A program made the translations under genes and the position numbers. Source: Agapetus fuscipes (Eukaryota; Arthropoda; Insecta; Trichoptera; Glossosomatidae). Taken from it: a DNA stretch of 64,000 nucleotides. The DNA lies in contig OX637362.1 of NCBI GenBank assembly GCA_951799405.1, positions 10,154,493-10,218,492 of the forward strand, given 5' to 3'. This document shows positions 10,036 through 20,591 of this stretch, one piece after another. Position 1 is the stretch's first letter, and the number at the start of each line of letters is the position of its first letter. Under the pieces are notes generated by a model. That model was not told the origin of the DNA. It saw nothing but the letters and a program-made list of their open reading frames with translations, and did no database searches.

Positions 10036-10671
10036 TTAAATATACAAAGGTTTCATACGCTTCAAGCTACTCCTACGGTGACAACATACTAAAAAGTTTC
10101 AGTATATTTGAAAATTAGTTGCGTTATTTGAACTTAACTTACTATAGTTATATATGGTAATAAATAAATTAGTAATTGATGAAAAGAGACAGTTTTTTAT
10201 CGGAATTTCATTCTAAAATATATTTAAAATCAGTATGAACTTTCACCGTTTCACAATCAATACAGAATGTATATTACTTTTTAATACTTTTTAAAAAATT
10301 TTAATTTTTTCAGGAATACAAGCTTCATGTTTTTGCTTGTTTTTTTTAAAGTAGTAAAACAAAAAAGCAGCTTCCGGCATCCTAATTAAAATAAATTGTT
10401 GCCAAGCTGGGAAATTTATGGAAACTGCTGCATCAGAATTTCCAGTTAATTGTGGTTCAAAGAGCAAAAATGCATCGCGCACCCGCCCCCCTCAATTCCT
10501 CACCCCCTCATCCTGTAACGTAAATTGTTTTAGCGGCAAAATAATTACCTCTTTCAGCGTAAAACTTCTTCTAGTAAAAAAATCCCTCCTTTACTTATAA
10601 TTTGATTAATACGTTGGTCTGAGGCTGCCCCCCCTAACTGTAAAAACTTTGTTTACTTGCCAAAGTCACCA
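10036..10671. other. Unassigned spacer
   Basis: Mostly AT-rich. About 10,370-10,530 is of balanced composition with a C-rich run and no copy elsewhere. The short frames on both strands are not convincing. Confidence 0.35.
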
Positions 10672-10935
10672 ATGCATCAAATAATCTAATCTAAGTTGCA
10701 AATATATTTTACATTGGAGATTCACGTTATTTGCATTCTCACAAGCATACACGAACAAGTTTGCCCTTGCACATGCCACATGTGAACCTACAACATAAAA
10801 ACCTAAATGTTTAATAAACAAACACCCTACAACTCTTACCGTCCTTCCTTGAAATAGGGATGACATTGGCAAAGTGAATAATTTTTTACAGCATGGGTGT
10901 CAGCCGCATACCAACCTATAGGTCAAGGAACTCTT
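10672..10935 (-). repeat. U1 unit
   Basis: Minus-strand unit from CCTATAGG... (5' end near 10,935) to the TTAGATTAGATTATT tail near 10,680. Confidence 0.7.
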
Positions 10936-10947
10936 AAGTCAAGGAAT

Positions 10948-11190
10948 CCAGTCATAATAAAAGGAGAGCTTGTATGAAGAAGGTTATGACTCTGGATGAA
11001 ATGAAAGAAGTATGTAAGGACAGAAGGAAATGGCGGATGATCTGTAATGTTGGCAACTAGGGCTAGGGTTTTTCTATTTTATTTAATTTTTAATTAGAAC
11101 TTTGTATTTGTTTTTGGTGCTTATACAAATTATTATTTGTTTATTACAAATATGTAATTTTTTGTGTATGTTCCTTGACATTTTTTTTTT
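10948..11190 (+). pseudogene. RTE-A LINE 3' end
   Basis: Encodes the last 38 or so codons of the RTE-A protein (AAAAGGAGAGCTTG... to GATCTGTAATGTTGGC) and its 3' UTR. It stops at GTTCCTTGAC, exactly where a U unit would begin. Confidence 0.6.
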
Positions 11191-11334
11191 GACTTGACGT
11201 TTTTAGAATCCTATGTTTTATTTTTATTATTTCGTTAATTGATGAGGCATTCACTTTGTAACCTTTCATTTTTAATTTTAATATTTATTTTTATTGATCA
11301 CCTTTATTCACTGCAAAGGCACAAGGAATGAGAA

Positions 11335-11497
11335 TAAACATAATAACTTTCTCATTTCTTGTGAACAATATTTTATTTAAGGCTTGAAATAAAATCCGAC
11401 ACGGGAAATCGTTTCTGACACCCTCGTTGGGATTCGAACCCGAGCTCTCGGCATGGAATGCAAGCCCTCTACGAAGTGAGCTATCGACCGGACCTGC
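11335..11497 (-). mobile_element. SINE-A copy, 3'-truncated
   Basis: tRNA-like head on the minus strand (11,497 to about 11,420) plus the first part of the body to CACAAGAAATGAG. The tail is missing. Confidence 0.7.
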
Positions 11498-11799
11498 CTA
11501 GTGACTTAATTAAATCAACCATTCAAGTGATCGTTAACGTCATGAAAACCTTACAAAGATTTTTTTTCATATTGTATAAAAAATCAATTTTGTTTAAAAA
11601 AAGATGTCGCATAAAATGCTGCGCAACATGTCGCAAATTGATATTGTTCCTTTTAAGTTCTCAGAATTTAAACATCATTTACAACTTACAGCACGGCGCT
11701 TTATAAAGGAAACATGAAAAACTCAAACTTCATACTATTGTCGCTATACAGCTTTCAGTTTTTTTTTTTTCAGAAAGAAACATTAAAAGCTATGTGAAG
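11498..11799. other. Unassigned AT-rich spacer
   Basis: No supported feature. Confidence 0.4.
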
Positions 11800-11832
11800 C
11801 CAGGGTTCTATGTAGAACGACATAGATATAAA

Positions 11833-11989
11833 ACGACACATGACATAACGACACATGACAGAACGACACATGACAGAACGACACATGACAGAACGGCACA
11901 TGACAGAACGACACATGACAGAACGACACATGACAGAACGACACATGACAGAATGACACATGACATAACGACACATGGCAGAGCATCAC
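11833..11989 (+). repeat. 15-bp minisatellite, about 10 units
   Basis: Unit ACGACACATGACAGA. Because 15 is a multiple of 3, all frames stay open on both strands and give spurious repeated peptides. It is not a gene. Confidence 0.9.
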
Positions 11990-12014
11990 AATGACAGTAC
12001 ATCATCATTTGTCG

Positions 12015-12155
12015 GCGTTATGGCCGCGGGGGTAGAGGCGCATGTTCAACTAGCGTATTTTGAATAGAATAACGTTGGTTCGAATCACGTCTGGCCCCTT
12101 TTACCATTACTTCAACTCTAGTTCAACAGAAATAGTTAATAGTTCTACACTTTTA
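12015..12155 (+). mobile_element. SINE-C (tRNA-like head)
   Basis: A tRNA-like head with TTATGGCCGCGGGGGTAGAG and GGTTCGAATC (box B) is followed by a short tail. A second copy at 41,657 shares TTTGAATAGAATAACGTTGG with small changes. Confidence 0.5.
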
Positions 12156-12625
12156 TAGCGCCATTTCGTAACTGACGTCACTTCAAAGCCGCTTTGTAGG
12201 AGTGTCCAAACAAAAATGTTTTAAGTTGCTTTTTAAGCCGCTCCTCAACGTGTTGTTCTCTGAGGGTCACTGGGAGGGCATTCCAAGCCATCGGAGCTGC
12301 GACACAAAAAGCTCGGTCACCGAACACCGTCCTTGTGGATCTGCCTGGGACCTGGAGCAGACTCGCGTTAGCGTCTCGGGACCTAAGTGTGCGTCCGCGA
12401 GTTAAATCTCCTTCCTTCCAACAATGTCCACAAGGTAAAGCGGCGCCATTCCATGTAATGTCTTGTAGGTGAGCGTGCAGAGCTTGTATTGAATTCTCTC
12501 AATGATCCTGAGCCAGTGCAGTTCCTGGAGAAGGCGTGTTATATGGCAGAATTTAGACTCTCCGAAAATCAGCCGTGCTGCCGAGTTCTGCACAGACTGC
12601 AGCCTCTTGAGTTGCTTCATTGAGT
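12156..12625 (-). pseudogene. CR1/L2-type LINE, C-terminal fragment
   Basis: The open part (12,620-12,402) encodes LQSVQNSAARLIFGESK, then HITRLLQELHWLRIIERIQY and TYKTLHGMAPLYL. This is the conserved C-terminal tail of CR1/L2-group reverse transcriptases. A shifted frame continues toward the usual ending near 12,200. The 3' end on the minus strand is a GGCGCTATAAA-type motif shared with the other CR1/L2 remnants in the window. It is 5'-truncated and frameshifted, hence dead. Confidence 0.7.
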
Positions 12626-12739
12626 TGCTTCAACAGATGCCATTGCATGCACACAAGCTTCTGCTTTCGCACGAAGACAACTGGAAAAGCAAAATAGGTT
12701 GCTGAATTGCATTCCACTGCACAAATCTATTTTTTTTAA

Positions 12740-12845
12740 ATCACATGACAAATCATCACAATGACAGTACATCACATGACAAAACATCTCCATGAAAAAA
12801 CATCACAGGAAAGTACATGACAATTACAAACATCACATTTGCTCC
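12740..12845 (+). repeat. Degenerate internal minisatellite
   Basis: Words of the type ACATCACATGACAAA repeat at about 15-bp spacing; diverged relatives of the arm repeat. Confidence 0.6.
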
Positions 12846-12849
12846 ATTT

Positions 12850-13200
12850 TTTGCATAGGAAATTTTTGACTTTTTTTGTATAGATTTCTTTGTAAGGTTT
12901 TGTTCTTTTTTATATTTAAATGTAATTTATTATTCATTCATATTCCTTGACTTATAGGTTGGTATGAGGCTGACCACCCATACTGTAAAAAATGGTTCAC
13001 TTTGCCAATGTCACCCCTGTTTCAGGGAAGGTCGGCAAAAGTTGTGGGGCTTATGTTCATTTGAGGTTTGGATTTTATTTGTAAGTACACATTCAGCATT
13101 TGTAAGCGCGAACTACACTTGTTGGTTTGTGGGCATACATCTGAGAGCTTTAAATGAATATATCCTTGCAACTTCGATTATAGATTATATTATAGATTAT
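12850..13200 (+). repeat. RTE-A-like 3' UTR with U2 unit
   Basis: The upstream part (12,870-12,945) matches the LINE 3' UTR also seen at 27,337 and 58,570. The U2 unit starts at CCTTGACTTATAGG (12,949) and ends in the U2 tail with repeated TTATAGA. It interrupts the minisatellite. Confidence 0.7.
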
Positions 13201-13261
13201 AGACATGAGAAAACATCACACACCATAAATGGCACATAAAAAATCATTGTCTTTTTTCATT

Positions 13262-13390
13262 TGATGTACTGTCATTACGATTATCTGTCATGTGTCGTCC
13301 TGTCATTTGTCGTTATGTCATGTATCGTTATGTCATGTGTCGTTTCGTCATTTTTGTCACTTCGTGTCGTTTTGTCGTCCTATCCTGTCA
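13262..13390 (-). repeat. Inverted minisatellite arm
   Basis: Reverse complement of the 11,833 array with more divergence (TGTCATGTGTCGTTA units). Confidence 0.8.
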
Positions 13391-13499
13391 CCGCAAAGCC
13401 ATACCTACTGAATAATAAAAATATGAGGAGAAGATAAAATGTTCAAAATGACTAAATTTATTTTATTAATCATGTAGAACCATAAACAGCAATCTAGAC

Positions 13500-13735
13500 T
13501 TTAAATGAGATCTTATATCTAAGTTGCACAAGCATATTGGTATTTAAGATTCACTTTAAATGCATGTTCACAAGCAGACACGTGTTAGTTCAGTCCTACA
13601 TATTATGCTGCATGTCAACAAAAATAAACTGCTATCTCAATTCTTCTCTGAAACAGGGGTAACATTGGCCGAATGATTCAATTTTTAGGGTACAGAAGGG
13701 CGGCGTCATACCAACTTTTAATTAAACAATCACAA
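13500..13735 (-). repeat. U1 unit, diverged
   Basis: Recognisable from GAAACAGGGGTAACATTGGC and the flanking palindrome words; more diverged than most copies. Confidence 0.6.
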
Positions 13736-13814
13736 AGGATATTACATGCAAATACATAATGACAAACAATTAACCTGTAAAAAACGATGAAAAACATTAA
13801 AGCAATAAAATTGT

Positions 13815-13880
13815 CAGTTTACCCCTTCGGGAATAACACGGCAAGACGTAGCACTATATGTGTAGCTTAGTTGCGTTTTA
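13815..13880 (+). mobile_element. SINE-A tail fragment
   Basis: CCCCTTCGGGAATAACACGG to GTGTAGCTTAGTTGCG matches the 3' end of SINE-A. Confidence 0.6.
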
Positions 13881-14869
13881 GTTTCATAATTTCATAATTT
13901 CATCAGGTCTTTATTGTTTTTTATCAATATGTACAAAATTTTACAATAAAAATAAATTTAAAAAATCGAATTACAATAAATACTCCCCAAAGTAAGCATA
14001 GCTTGTGTTTTGGGGAGGATTCCAACTTATCTTAACTTAAAATTAATCACTTAATAGATAAAAATCGTAAAAAAACCAATATATTCACCATTTAGTCATT
14101 TACTTAGCAAAAACAGGAATACAAAAATAAAATAAAATAACATAAAGAGGTAACATGTGTAAATAGAAAATACAGAAATAGGAATTATACATATATACAC
14201 ATAGATATATGAAAAAAATAATAATGATAAGAATAATATATAAAAAACCAAGTAAATAAATAAAGTTGTTTTATTTATTTAAATGCCTTAGCTAACATTG
14301 CAGATCAACTGTAATTTTTTCGGTCCTTGCATACTTATATCATTTCATACAAGGGTTGAAAAAAATGTAGGTTGATCTTCAATGTTGGCGACCAAGAATC
14401 AAAATACCAAGACACAAAAGAATAACAAATTTTATGTCAAGACTTTAAAATGTCCACCCTTCAGGCTTACATGTAAAACGTGTTCCCATTATGCACCTTT
14501 CGTTAACAATGAAGATTTTTATTCTTTATATTCTAAAAATGTATGAAAAATGTATTCAAACCTGCTTCCATAGAACCACGCTTTTCAGTTGCCCAAGTAA
14601 AAAACATTACTTTAAAACCCAAACATGGCGTTTCAAAAAAAAAATATGCAAAGAAACCAAAACGCTCACTAGTTGTGCTGTTTTTGTTTCCCTACATATT
14701 TTTTTTGCAAGCTCTGTGGATGAATTTAAACGTTTTTTTTTTTATAAAAGAGGTACGATGCGTTTACAACTTGTATGGAATTTGTCAAAAGAACGCTCCG
14801 AGTCTTTTATTTTCCTTTTAATTCAGATGGAATCTTTTCAAAAAAAATAACATTATCCCCACTTAAAAG
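13881..14869. other. AT-rich region with small RTE-A 3' scraps
   Basis: About 14,283-14,345 (minus) and 14,370-14,395 (plus) are short RTE-A 3'-end pieces facing each other. The rest, including the overlapping frames at 14,491-14,850, has low-complexity translations and no recognisable domain. Confidence 0.4.
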
Positions 14870-15300
14870 TAATGATTATAAATAATTATAAAAAATTATA
14901 AAAAACACAGAGTTTTATTTTCACAAATTGAGTATTTATTTCAACCTCAAGTACTTTCGACTTATTTACGTCATTATCAAGAGGATACTAAATTACAAAA
15001 ATTGACAAGACAAACACCATAGAGAAATAAAATAAAAATAATGATTTAGGTACGACAAATAGGTACAATAAGGAAATGACACATAATATAATTACAATAT
15101 TATATAATGATATAACAAATTGACAACAACAAACCATAGAGAAATCTAAATAAAATTAATAATTTATGAGAAATAGGTACAATAATGAGATGACACATAT
15201 TATAATTACAATATTAAAAAATTGACAAAACAAAAACCGTAGAGAAATCAAGTAATGAATTAAGTAATGAATTCAGATAGTTTTACAATACAGGTATGAA
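14870..15300 (-). mobile_element. Penelope-like element 3' region (PLE-2)
   Basis: The minus strand matches the 3' UTR of the PLE-2 copy at 52,738-53,150 (GTCGAAAGTAC...GAGGTT...AATAAA). A degenerate hammerhead-like core lies at 14,955-14,981: a 3-bp stem II (GAC/GTC) and GAAA, but TTGATAA in place of the catalytic CUGANGA. Left of it are three imperfect copies of a segment of about 100-120 bp (AATTGACAA...CATAGAGAAA). Confidence 0.6.
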
Positions 15301-15924
15301 AAGTTTATTGAGCTAGTTTGTGTTGGTCATTATTGTTTTTATCTTCATATTTAAGCTGTTTCTGTGGTTTTTTCTTATCTCTTTTGTTTAATCTACTTGT
15401 TCTACATTTCGCTTGACTCAGTAGCGTAGTAACGACTTGCGAAAAAATTAAAAATCTTGTTTATTATTTCTACGGAAGGGTGTAAGCACCCCTCTAACAC
15501 TCTCTCTCTCTCTATCTGGTCCACTTTGCGTCCAGCGCGCTAGACAAGGACAATAAATATCAATTAAAAGTCTGGCTTCACTAAAATAAAGGTGTTTAAG
15601 CTTCGCTAAAGCTCTCAGTGGAGAATTTTGCGTGAAAACTCAACACTAGCGCTCACTTAAACATGTATCAACTGAAGAAAAGCGCCTCTTCTGATAGTTT
15701 TAGTTTGTGTACATTTATTACTGAGTTTGAATGCAAAGCTTTTTACTTAGAGTACAAGTCTGAAAGCTACAAAAGTTGTGAGTACGAACAACAAGAATTA
15801 ACGTTTAAGCAACGCTTTCATTCAAATTAGAAAAAGTTTTAATTTTTTGTGAAGTTTGAGTAAACCTTATAAGTATATAAATTTTATTGTATTACGCTTC
15901 ACCCTACTGCTGAGATTTCATACT
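15301..15924. other. Unassigned region with TC microsatellite
   Basis: Contains (TC)n at about 15,498-15,516. No gene recognised. Confidence 0.4.
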
Positions 15925-16226
15925 ATAACTGTTACTCTGACGCCATTCCGCTAGGGGTGGCCAGGGTCTTCATACCTCTTTAAATTCATTCATATCCATC
16001 ACCTTTTTCATACATTTTCTTATTTTACGCTCGTTTCGTACATCCTATTCTTTCACAATCTCCACAATCTGATCACTCCATACTTTTCTCGATCGTCCCT
16101 CACCTCTATTTCCTTCACACTACCTCAGTACACATATTTATCAGTCTATCATCATTCTTTCCACATGCCCAAACCATCTCATCGCATTCTTTTGGACCTC
16201 AACTTTCACATCCTCCTTTAAATTAT
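15925..16226 (-). pseudogene. RTE-B LINE 3' part, split by gypsy
   Basis: Minus-strand translation in broken frames gives the LINE C-terminus AMRWFGHVERM and a damaged GRPRK-like block, then an end shared with 25,735 (CTAGCGGAATGGCGTCAGAG). The upstream part of the same copy is at 25,388-25,505, beyond the gypsy element. Confidence 0.65.
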
Positions 16227-16700
16227 TGTTATGTAAATATAAATATTGAAATAAGTATGGGTAGTTATAGTTATAAGAATCCTCAAAAGTATTGGTAGGT
16301 AAGATCGATAATTATGTATAAGTGTAGAATTCTCTAGGCTAAGTAGGTATTTGTTATAATTATAGGAATTCTGTATTACATTTGTAGGTAGGATTTTGGT
16401 TGTATCTCTAGGTAGTACGTGAAGCGTCGAGAAGTAATAATTACTCTGGAACCGTCTAGCAACTTTGGTTCTAGATCATACTGCTCTACAGAGTATAAAG
16501 GTGCGAATGGCCTGCAGAGCGGGCCAGTATCATAGAGACTTACAAACACATCGAAGTCATCTGATCAGTGAACCAAAACCAAGTGGAATAATCGAGAAAG
16601 TAGTGTGAAAATAAATTTTGTAACTGTGTAAAATAAATAACTATTGAAGAAGACCTGTGTATTTTTAATTTGAAGACAATTGAACCCTAATTTCGTAACA
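16227..16700 (+). repeat. 5' LTR of gypsy element
   Basis: Starts TGTTATGTAAAT and ends TTTCGTAACA. A TATA-like GAGTATAAAGG (near 16,493) and AATAAA signals (about 16,610-16,640) suggest U3-R-U5 boundaries. It would supply the RNA polymerase II promoter. Confidence 0.9.
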
Positions 16701-17384
16701 ATTGGCGTCAGGTGCGGAATTGTCAAGAAAAATTAAGATCTTCTGTCTAAAAATAAATAAAATAAATTAAATAGTGTTAAAATGAACTTTATTCAAATTG
16801 AACTTTGTGTGAACTGACTTTTGTGAAAACAAGTGTTTAAATAAATTTTTGTTAAAAGAAAAGACGCAAAAGCAAGTTGCTTATAAATTCTGGAACATCA
16901 TATGGAACATAATTCTGGACATAATTCTGGACATAACATAATGACTATTTTACCGCATTGAGAAAGTCATCAAATTGGACCATAGTTTTTTTTATTATTG
17001 TGTGTGATTAAAAAAATAATAAAATAAATAAATAAAAATCTTGAAAAATATTACAAAAGAACGTTCCAGATTCATCGAGAAAAAGTTTTTGAATAACTAT
17101 CCTTTGTTTACAAGTGTGTGAATGTACATTAAGTACCTACCTGTGTGTTTGAAAGACTTGAGACGAAATAAATAATTATGTACTATCAGACATTATTATG
17201 TTAAAAATATTGGTGAATTAAAAATAAATATTAAAAGACAGTACCTACCTACCAATCAGTGTAATCAGACAAATTATTATTTTTGCTAAAGTACGTATTC
17301 AAAACAGCTATATATATAAAACTCAAAACTTGTATTAAATAAATTTGAAAATATTTTTGTTTTGACGTAAATTTTGAAAATAAA
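16701..17384 (+). promoter_or_regulatory. Primer-binding site and leader
   Basis: TGGCGTCAGGTGCGGAATTG starts 2 bases after the LTR and is the expected tRNA primer site; I cannot name the tRNA. The rest is a 660-bp AT-rich untranslated leader with a small TGGACATAATTC repeat near 16,915. Confidence 0.6.
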
Positions 17385-20300
17385 ATGGCAACTAAAGTGA
17401 ACGTCAAGGACCTCAAAGTCACTGAGCTTAAAAATGAGCTTCTGGAGAGGGACCTGGAGACCTCAGGAGGAAAGGCAGCCTTACAAGCACGCCTCATAGA
17501 GGCCTTGGAACAGTCAGGCGAAGACCCGGCATATTTTGTCATGGCGTCTGGAGGGGACCGCGCCTTGGACGAGCTAAATATCAGCATCAACAGTAACCTG
17601 ACAGGACTGAAGACTGAGATGGCTGACAACGCCAAGACCCTGGAGGAGAAGATGGCTGACAACGCCAAGACCCTGAAGGAGGACCTGACCGGGCTGGAGG
17701 AGAAGATGACTGGGCTGGAGGAGAAGATGACCACCAACCTGAAGGAAGTGGTGACCGACCTGAAGGTGGAAATGGCTGACAACGCCAGGAATCTGGAGGA
17801 AAAGGTGTCCCGAAATCTCACAACCCTGAAAGGAGAAATGGAAGAGAAGATGACAGCCCTGAAGGGGGAAATGGAGACTCGTATATCAAGCCTGGAGGAC
17901 CGTCTGCGTGCCGAGCTGGCTGACAAGTGCCAGATGGAGTCCACCAGAATATCCCCCAAAGACGGCCTTCACGACGAGACCGACCAGGGATGCTCAACTC
18001 CAACCAGGGTCACTAGAGGGGATGATGACCCTTCGCTGGCGAAGCACAACCTCCCGACCTTCGACGGGAAGACGTCGTGGGAGGAGTATTTGACCCTCTT
18101 TGAAACGGCTGCCATGATGGGAGCCTGGAGCCAGCAGAAGAAGGCTTCGGTTCTCAGCCTGTCGCTCCGAGGAGACGCTCTCAGGGTTCTGCAGGCCATA
18201 CCCCTGGACAACCGTGGTGACTTTGGGCAGCTGAAGCAGCGCTTGGATATGCGCTATGGCCACAAGTGCCTGGAGCAGCTGTACAAGTCGCAGCTGAACA
18301 CAAGGGTGCAGAAGCCCAACGAGAGCCTCCAGGAGTTTGAAATGGACATCGCCCGCCTGGTACGAGACGCTTACCCGACAGCCTCCGACGACATCTGTGA
18401 GAGCTTGGCAGTGGACAAGTTCCTAAATGGATTGCGGGAATGGGAGACGCAACAAGCCGTAAAACTGGCCCATCCCAAGGCTTTGAACGAGGCGCTCAGC
18501 CAAGCTCTCGAGTTTGAGGCTGTCAAACAGTCCATCAGGGGCCACGCCAGGGTTCGTGCAGTCGAGGCAGAGGAGGTCAAGCTACCTACAACCGAGGAGC
18601 TAATTGAAAAAGTGCTGGAACGTCTGAGACCTCGAAGACGAGACCCACGCTGCTGGAACTGCGGACAGCTGGGCCACCTTAGCACCAAGTGTCCCAAGCC
18701 TCAGAAACCCAGAAAAACAGGCTGCGGAAAACTAGAAAGGGTTAATGGGAAGGGGCAACCGTTGACCCACGCTGGAGAGGCCCTGAAATCTGCTGCTACT
18801 GTCGCAACCGTGAGAGGAAAAGCCAGCAGCATTTTTATCAATGGCATAATAGATGGAGTAACTCGTGAACTACTGGTGGACACGGGAGCAACCAGGACAA
18901 TTCTGAGACGCGACATAGTGGCACGAGGTAAGCAGATTGCACCAACAAAGTGGTCTCTGCACACCGCCACGGGAGAGTCAGCACAGGTGTATGGGGAGAC
19001 GATTGCCACCTTCCAAATTGGCAGCACCACTTTTGATCATCGGACGTTGGTGGCCAACATTGAAGAAGACGTTATATTGGGAATGGACATACTGGACAGA
19101 TTTGGGTGCAGTTTAAATTTAAAGAAAGGGTCCATTAAAATTGGAAATGAAGAAGTCATCCTGCAAAGACGGAAAGAACTGGCTGCACGTGTTATCCTAG
19201 CCAAGAATACCGAAGTGAAGGGGCGATCCGAGATGATAGTGAGTGCCCGCCTGGATTCCAGTAGTACAAATGACCAAATCTGTATGATAGAACCGGAGAA
19301 CATGGACAATGTTAACAAAGGAGTCATGGTGGCAAGAACAGTGATTCGCGCAAAGGAGACCATTCCTGTCAAGATCATGAATGTGAACAGCTACCCAGTT
19401 AAAATGAATGAAGGTTTTGTTTTGGGCAGATGTGAGAGGATAACTTCCATTGTGCAACAGATGACAAACATGTCATGCGAAGGAAACAAATTGTCAACAC
19501 AATTGGAAGCCCTGGTCCACGACGCTTCCCAAGGTCTAACCGAGGAAAACAAACGGAGAGTGAGGAGTTTGATCTGCCGCTACCAGAACATTTTCGAGGA
19601 CTCTAATGGCCGTCTGGGAAGAACCAAGGTAGTGCGACATAGCATAGACACCGGAGAAGCGAGACCAATAAAACAGGCTCCAAGAAGACTACCCTTTGCA
19701 AAGCGGGAAGAAGCTGACAAGATCATCAAAGACATGAGCAAGGATGGCATCATAGAACCATCAAGTAGCCCTTGGACATCCCCGGTGGTACTGGTGAAAA
19801 AGAAGGATGGTACCACGAGATTTTGTGTGGACTACAGACTGCTCAACGATGTTACGAAAAAGGATAGTTACCCTCTGCCAAGGATTGACGACACCTTGGA
19901 CACATTGGCAGGATGCACCATTTTTTCCACATTGGACCTGAAAAGTGGCTACTGGCAAGTTGAATTGGATGCCAAAGATAAGGAGAAAACTGCATTCTCG
20001 ACTGGATCTGGACTTTGGCAGTTCACCGTGATGCCATTTGGCTTATGCAATGCCCCCGCCACGTTTGAAAGGCTGATGGAGAATGTGCTGCGAGGACTGT
20101 CATGGGAAACCTGCCTGGTATACTTGGATGACATAATCATCCTGGGAAAGGACTTCAACCATCAGTTGAGAAATCTGGAGCAAGTTTTCGGGCGACTACA
20201 AGACGCTGGACTGAAGCTCAACCCGAAAAAGTGTAACCTGTTCAAGAAACAAGTAAATTACCTGGGACACATAGTTTCTCAACGTGGAGTTGAAGTTGAC

Positions 20301-20591
20301 CCTGCCAAAATCAAGGCAGTAAGAGACTGGCCCGTGCTGAAGGACAAACATGAAACTAGGAGTTTCCTGGGGCTGTGCACTTATTACAGGAGGTTTGTGC
20401 CAAGATTTGCGGACATTGCAAAACCGCTCACCAAGCTTACGGAAGAAAACACTCGCTTCCATTGGAGTGATTCCTGCGCACAAGCATTTGAAGAGCTTAA
20501 GGGAAGATTAACAAGTGCCCCCATCTTGAGCTACCCACGAAAAGATGGAAAGTTCATCCTGGATACCGACGCTAGTAATGTGGGGATATGA
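17385..20591 (+). CDS. Gypsy Gag-Pol, N-terminal frame (stop in RNase H)
   Basis: Gag and Pol share one frame. Residues 5-40 are SAP-like (VTELKNELLERDLETSGGK), a fold that usually binds AT-rich DNA. Residues 62-180 form a coiled coil of near-repeated MADNAKTLEEK and LTGLEEKM blocks. The Gag core follows (about 220-390), with a zinc knuckle at 423-436 (CWNCGQLGHLSTKC). Protease has LLVDTGATRTIL (496-507) and ILGMDIL (564-570). RT has PLPRIDD, FSTLDLKSGYWQ and catalytic YLDD (913-916). RNase H begins with TDAS (1,061-1,064) and is cut by TGA at 20,589-20,591, where relatives have glycine; a single G-to-T change explains it. The start at 17,385 is the first ATG after the leader. The 236-codon frame on the other strand (17,249-17,959) mirrors the coiled-coil repeats. 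Confidence 0.9.
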   Translation: MATKVNVKDLKVTELKNELLERDLETSGGKAALQARLIEALEQSGEDPAYFVMASGGDRALDELNISINSNLTGLKTEMADNAKTLEEKMADNAKTLKEDLTGLEEKMTGLEEKMTTNLKEVVTDLKVEMADNARNLEEKVSRNLTTLKGEMEEKMTALKGEMETRISSLEDRLRAELADKCQMESTRISPKDGLHDETDQGCSTPTRVTRGDDDPSLAKHNLPTFDGKTSWEEYLTLFETAAMMGAWSQQKKASVLSLSLRGDALRVLQAIPLDNRGDFGQLKQRLDMRYGHKCLEQLYKSQLNTRVQKPNESLQEFEMDIARLVRDAYPTASDDICESLAVDKFLNGLREWETQQAVKLAHPKALNEALSQALEFEAVKQSIRGHARVRAVEAEEVKLPTTEELIEKVLERLRPRRRDPRCWNCGQLGHLSTKCPKPQKPRKTGCGKLERVNGKGQPLTHAGEALKSAATVATVRGKASSIFINGIIDGVTRELLVDTGATRTILRRDIVARGKQIAPTKWSLHTATGESAQVYGETIATFQIGSTTFDHRTLVANIEEDVILGMDILDRFGCSLNLKKGSIKIGNEEVILQRRKELAARVILAKNTEVKGRSEMIVSARLDSSSTNDQICMIEPENMDNVNKGVMVARTVIRAKETIPVKIMNVNSYPVKMNEGFVLGRCERITSIVQQMTNMSCEGNKLSTQLEALVHDASQGLTEENKRRVRSLICRYQNIFEDSNGRLGRTKVVRHSIDTGEARPIKQAPRRLPFAKREEADKIIKDMSKDGIIEPSSSPWTSPVVLVKKKDGTTRFCVDYRLLNDVTKKDSYPLPRIDDTLDTLAGCTIFSTLDLKSGYWQVELDAKDKEKTAFSTGSGLWQFTVMPFGLCNAPATFERLMENVLRGLSWETCLVYLDDIIILGKDFNHQLRNLEQVFGRLQDAGLKLNPKKCNLFKKQVNYLGHIVSQRGVEVDPAKIKAVRDWPVLKDKHETRSFLGLCTYYRRFVPRFADIAKPLTKLTEENTRFHWSDSCAQAFEELKGRLTSAPILSYPRKDGKFILDTDASNVGI

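Larger units (their letters stand above)
11800..13400. mobile_element. Foldback-like element with minisatellite arms
   Basis: The left arm is a 15-bp tandem array in one orientation (11,833-11,989). The right arm (13,262-13,390) has the same repeat in reverse orientation. The arms share inner ends built on ATGACAGTACATCA and could fold into a long hairpin. The loop of about 1.25 kb holds a SINE-C, a CR1/L2 fragment, another array and a U2 unit. This matches the layout of Foldback elements, whose inverted repeats are themselves tandem arrays. No transposase and no clear target duplication were found. Confidence 0.45.

Noticed and set aside
11833..11989. CRISPR-like array
   Set aside because: Units are contiguous with no spacers, and the DNA is eukaryotic.
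11770..12008. Four overlapping open frames with repeated peptides on both strands
   Set aside because: They are forced by a 15-bp tandem repeat whose period is a multiple of three.
14491..14850. 119-codon frame
   Set aside because: Low-complexity translation of AT-rich DNA, with an equally long overlapping frame and no domain.
17249..17959. 236-codon minus-strand frame inside gag
   Set aside because: Mirror of the repetitive coiled-coil coding on the plus strand; serine/phenylalanine-rich and without domains.
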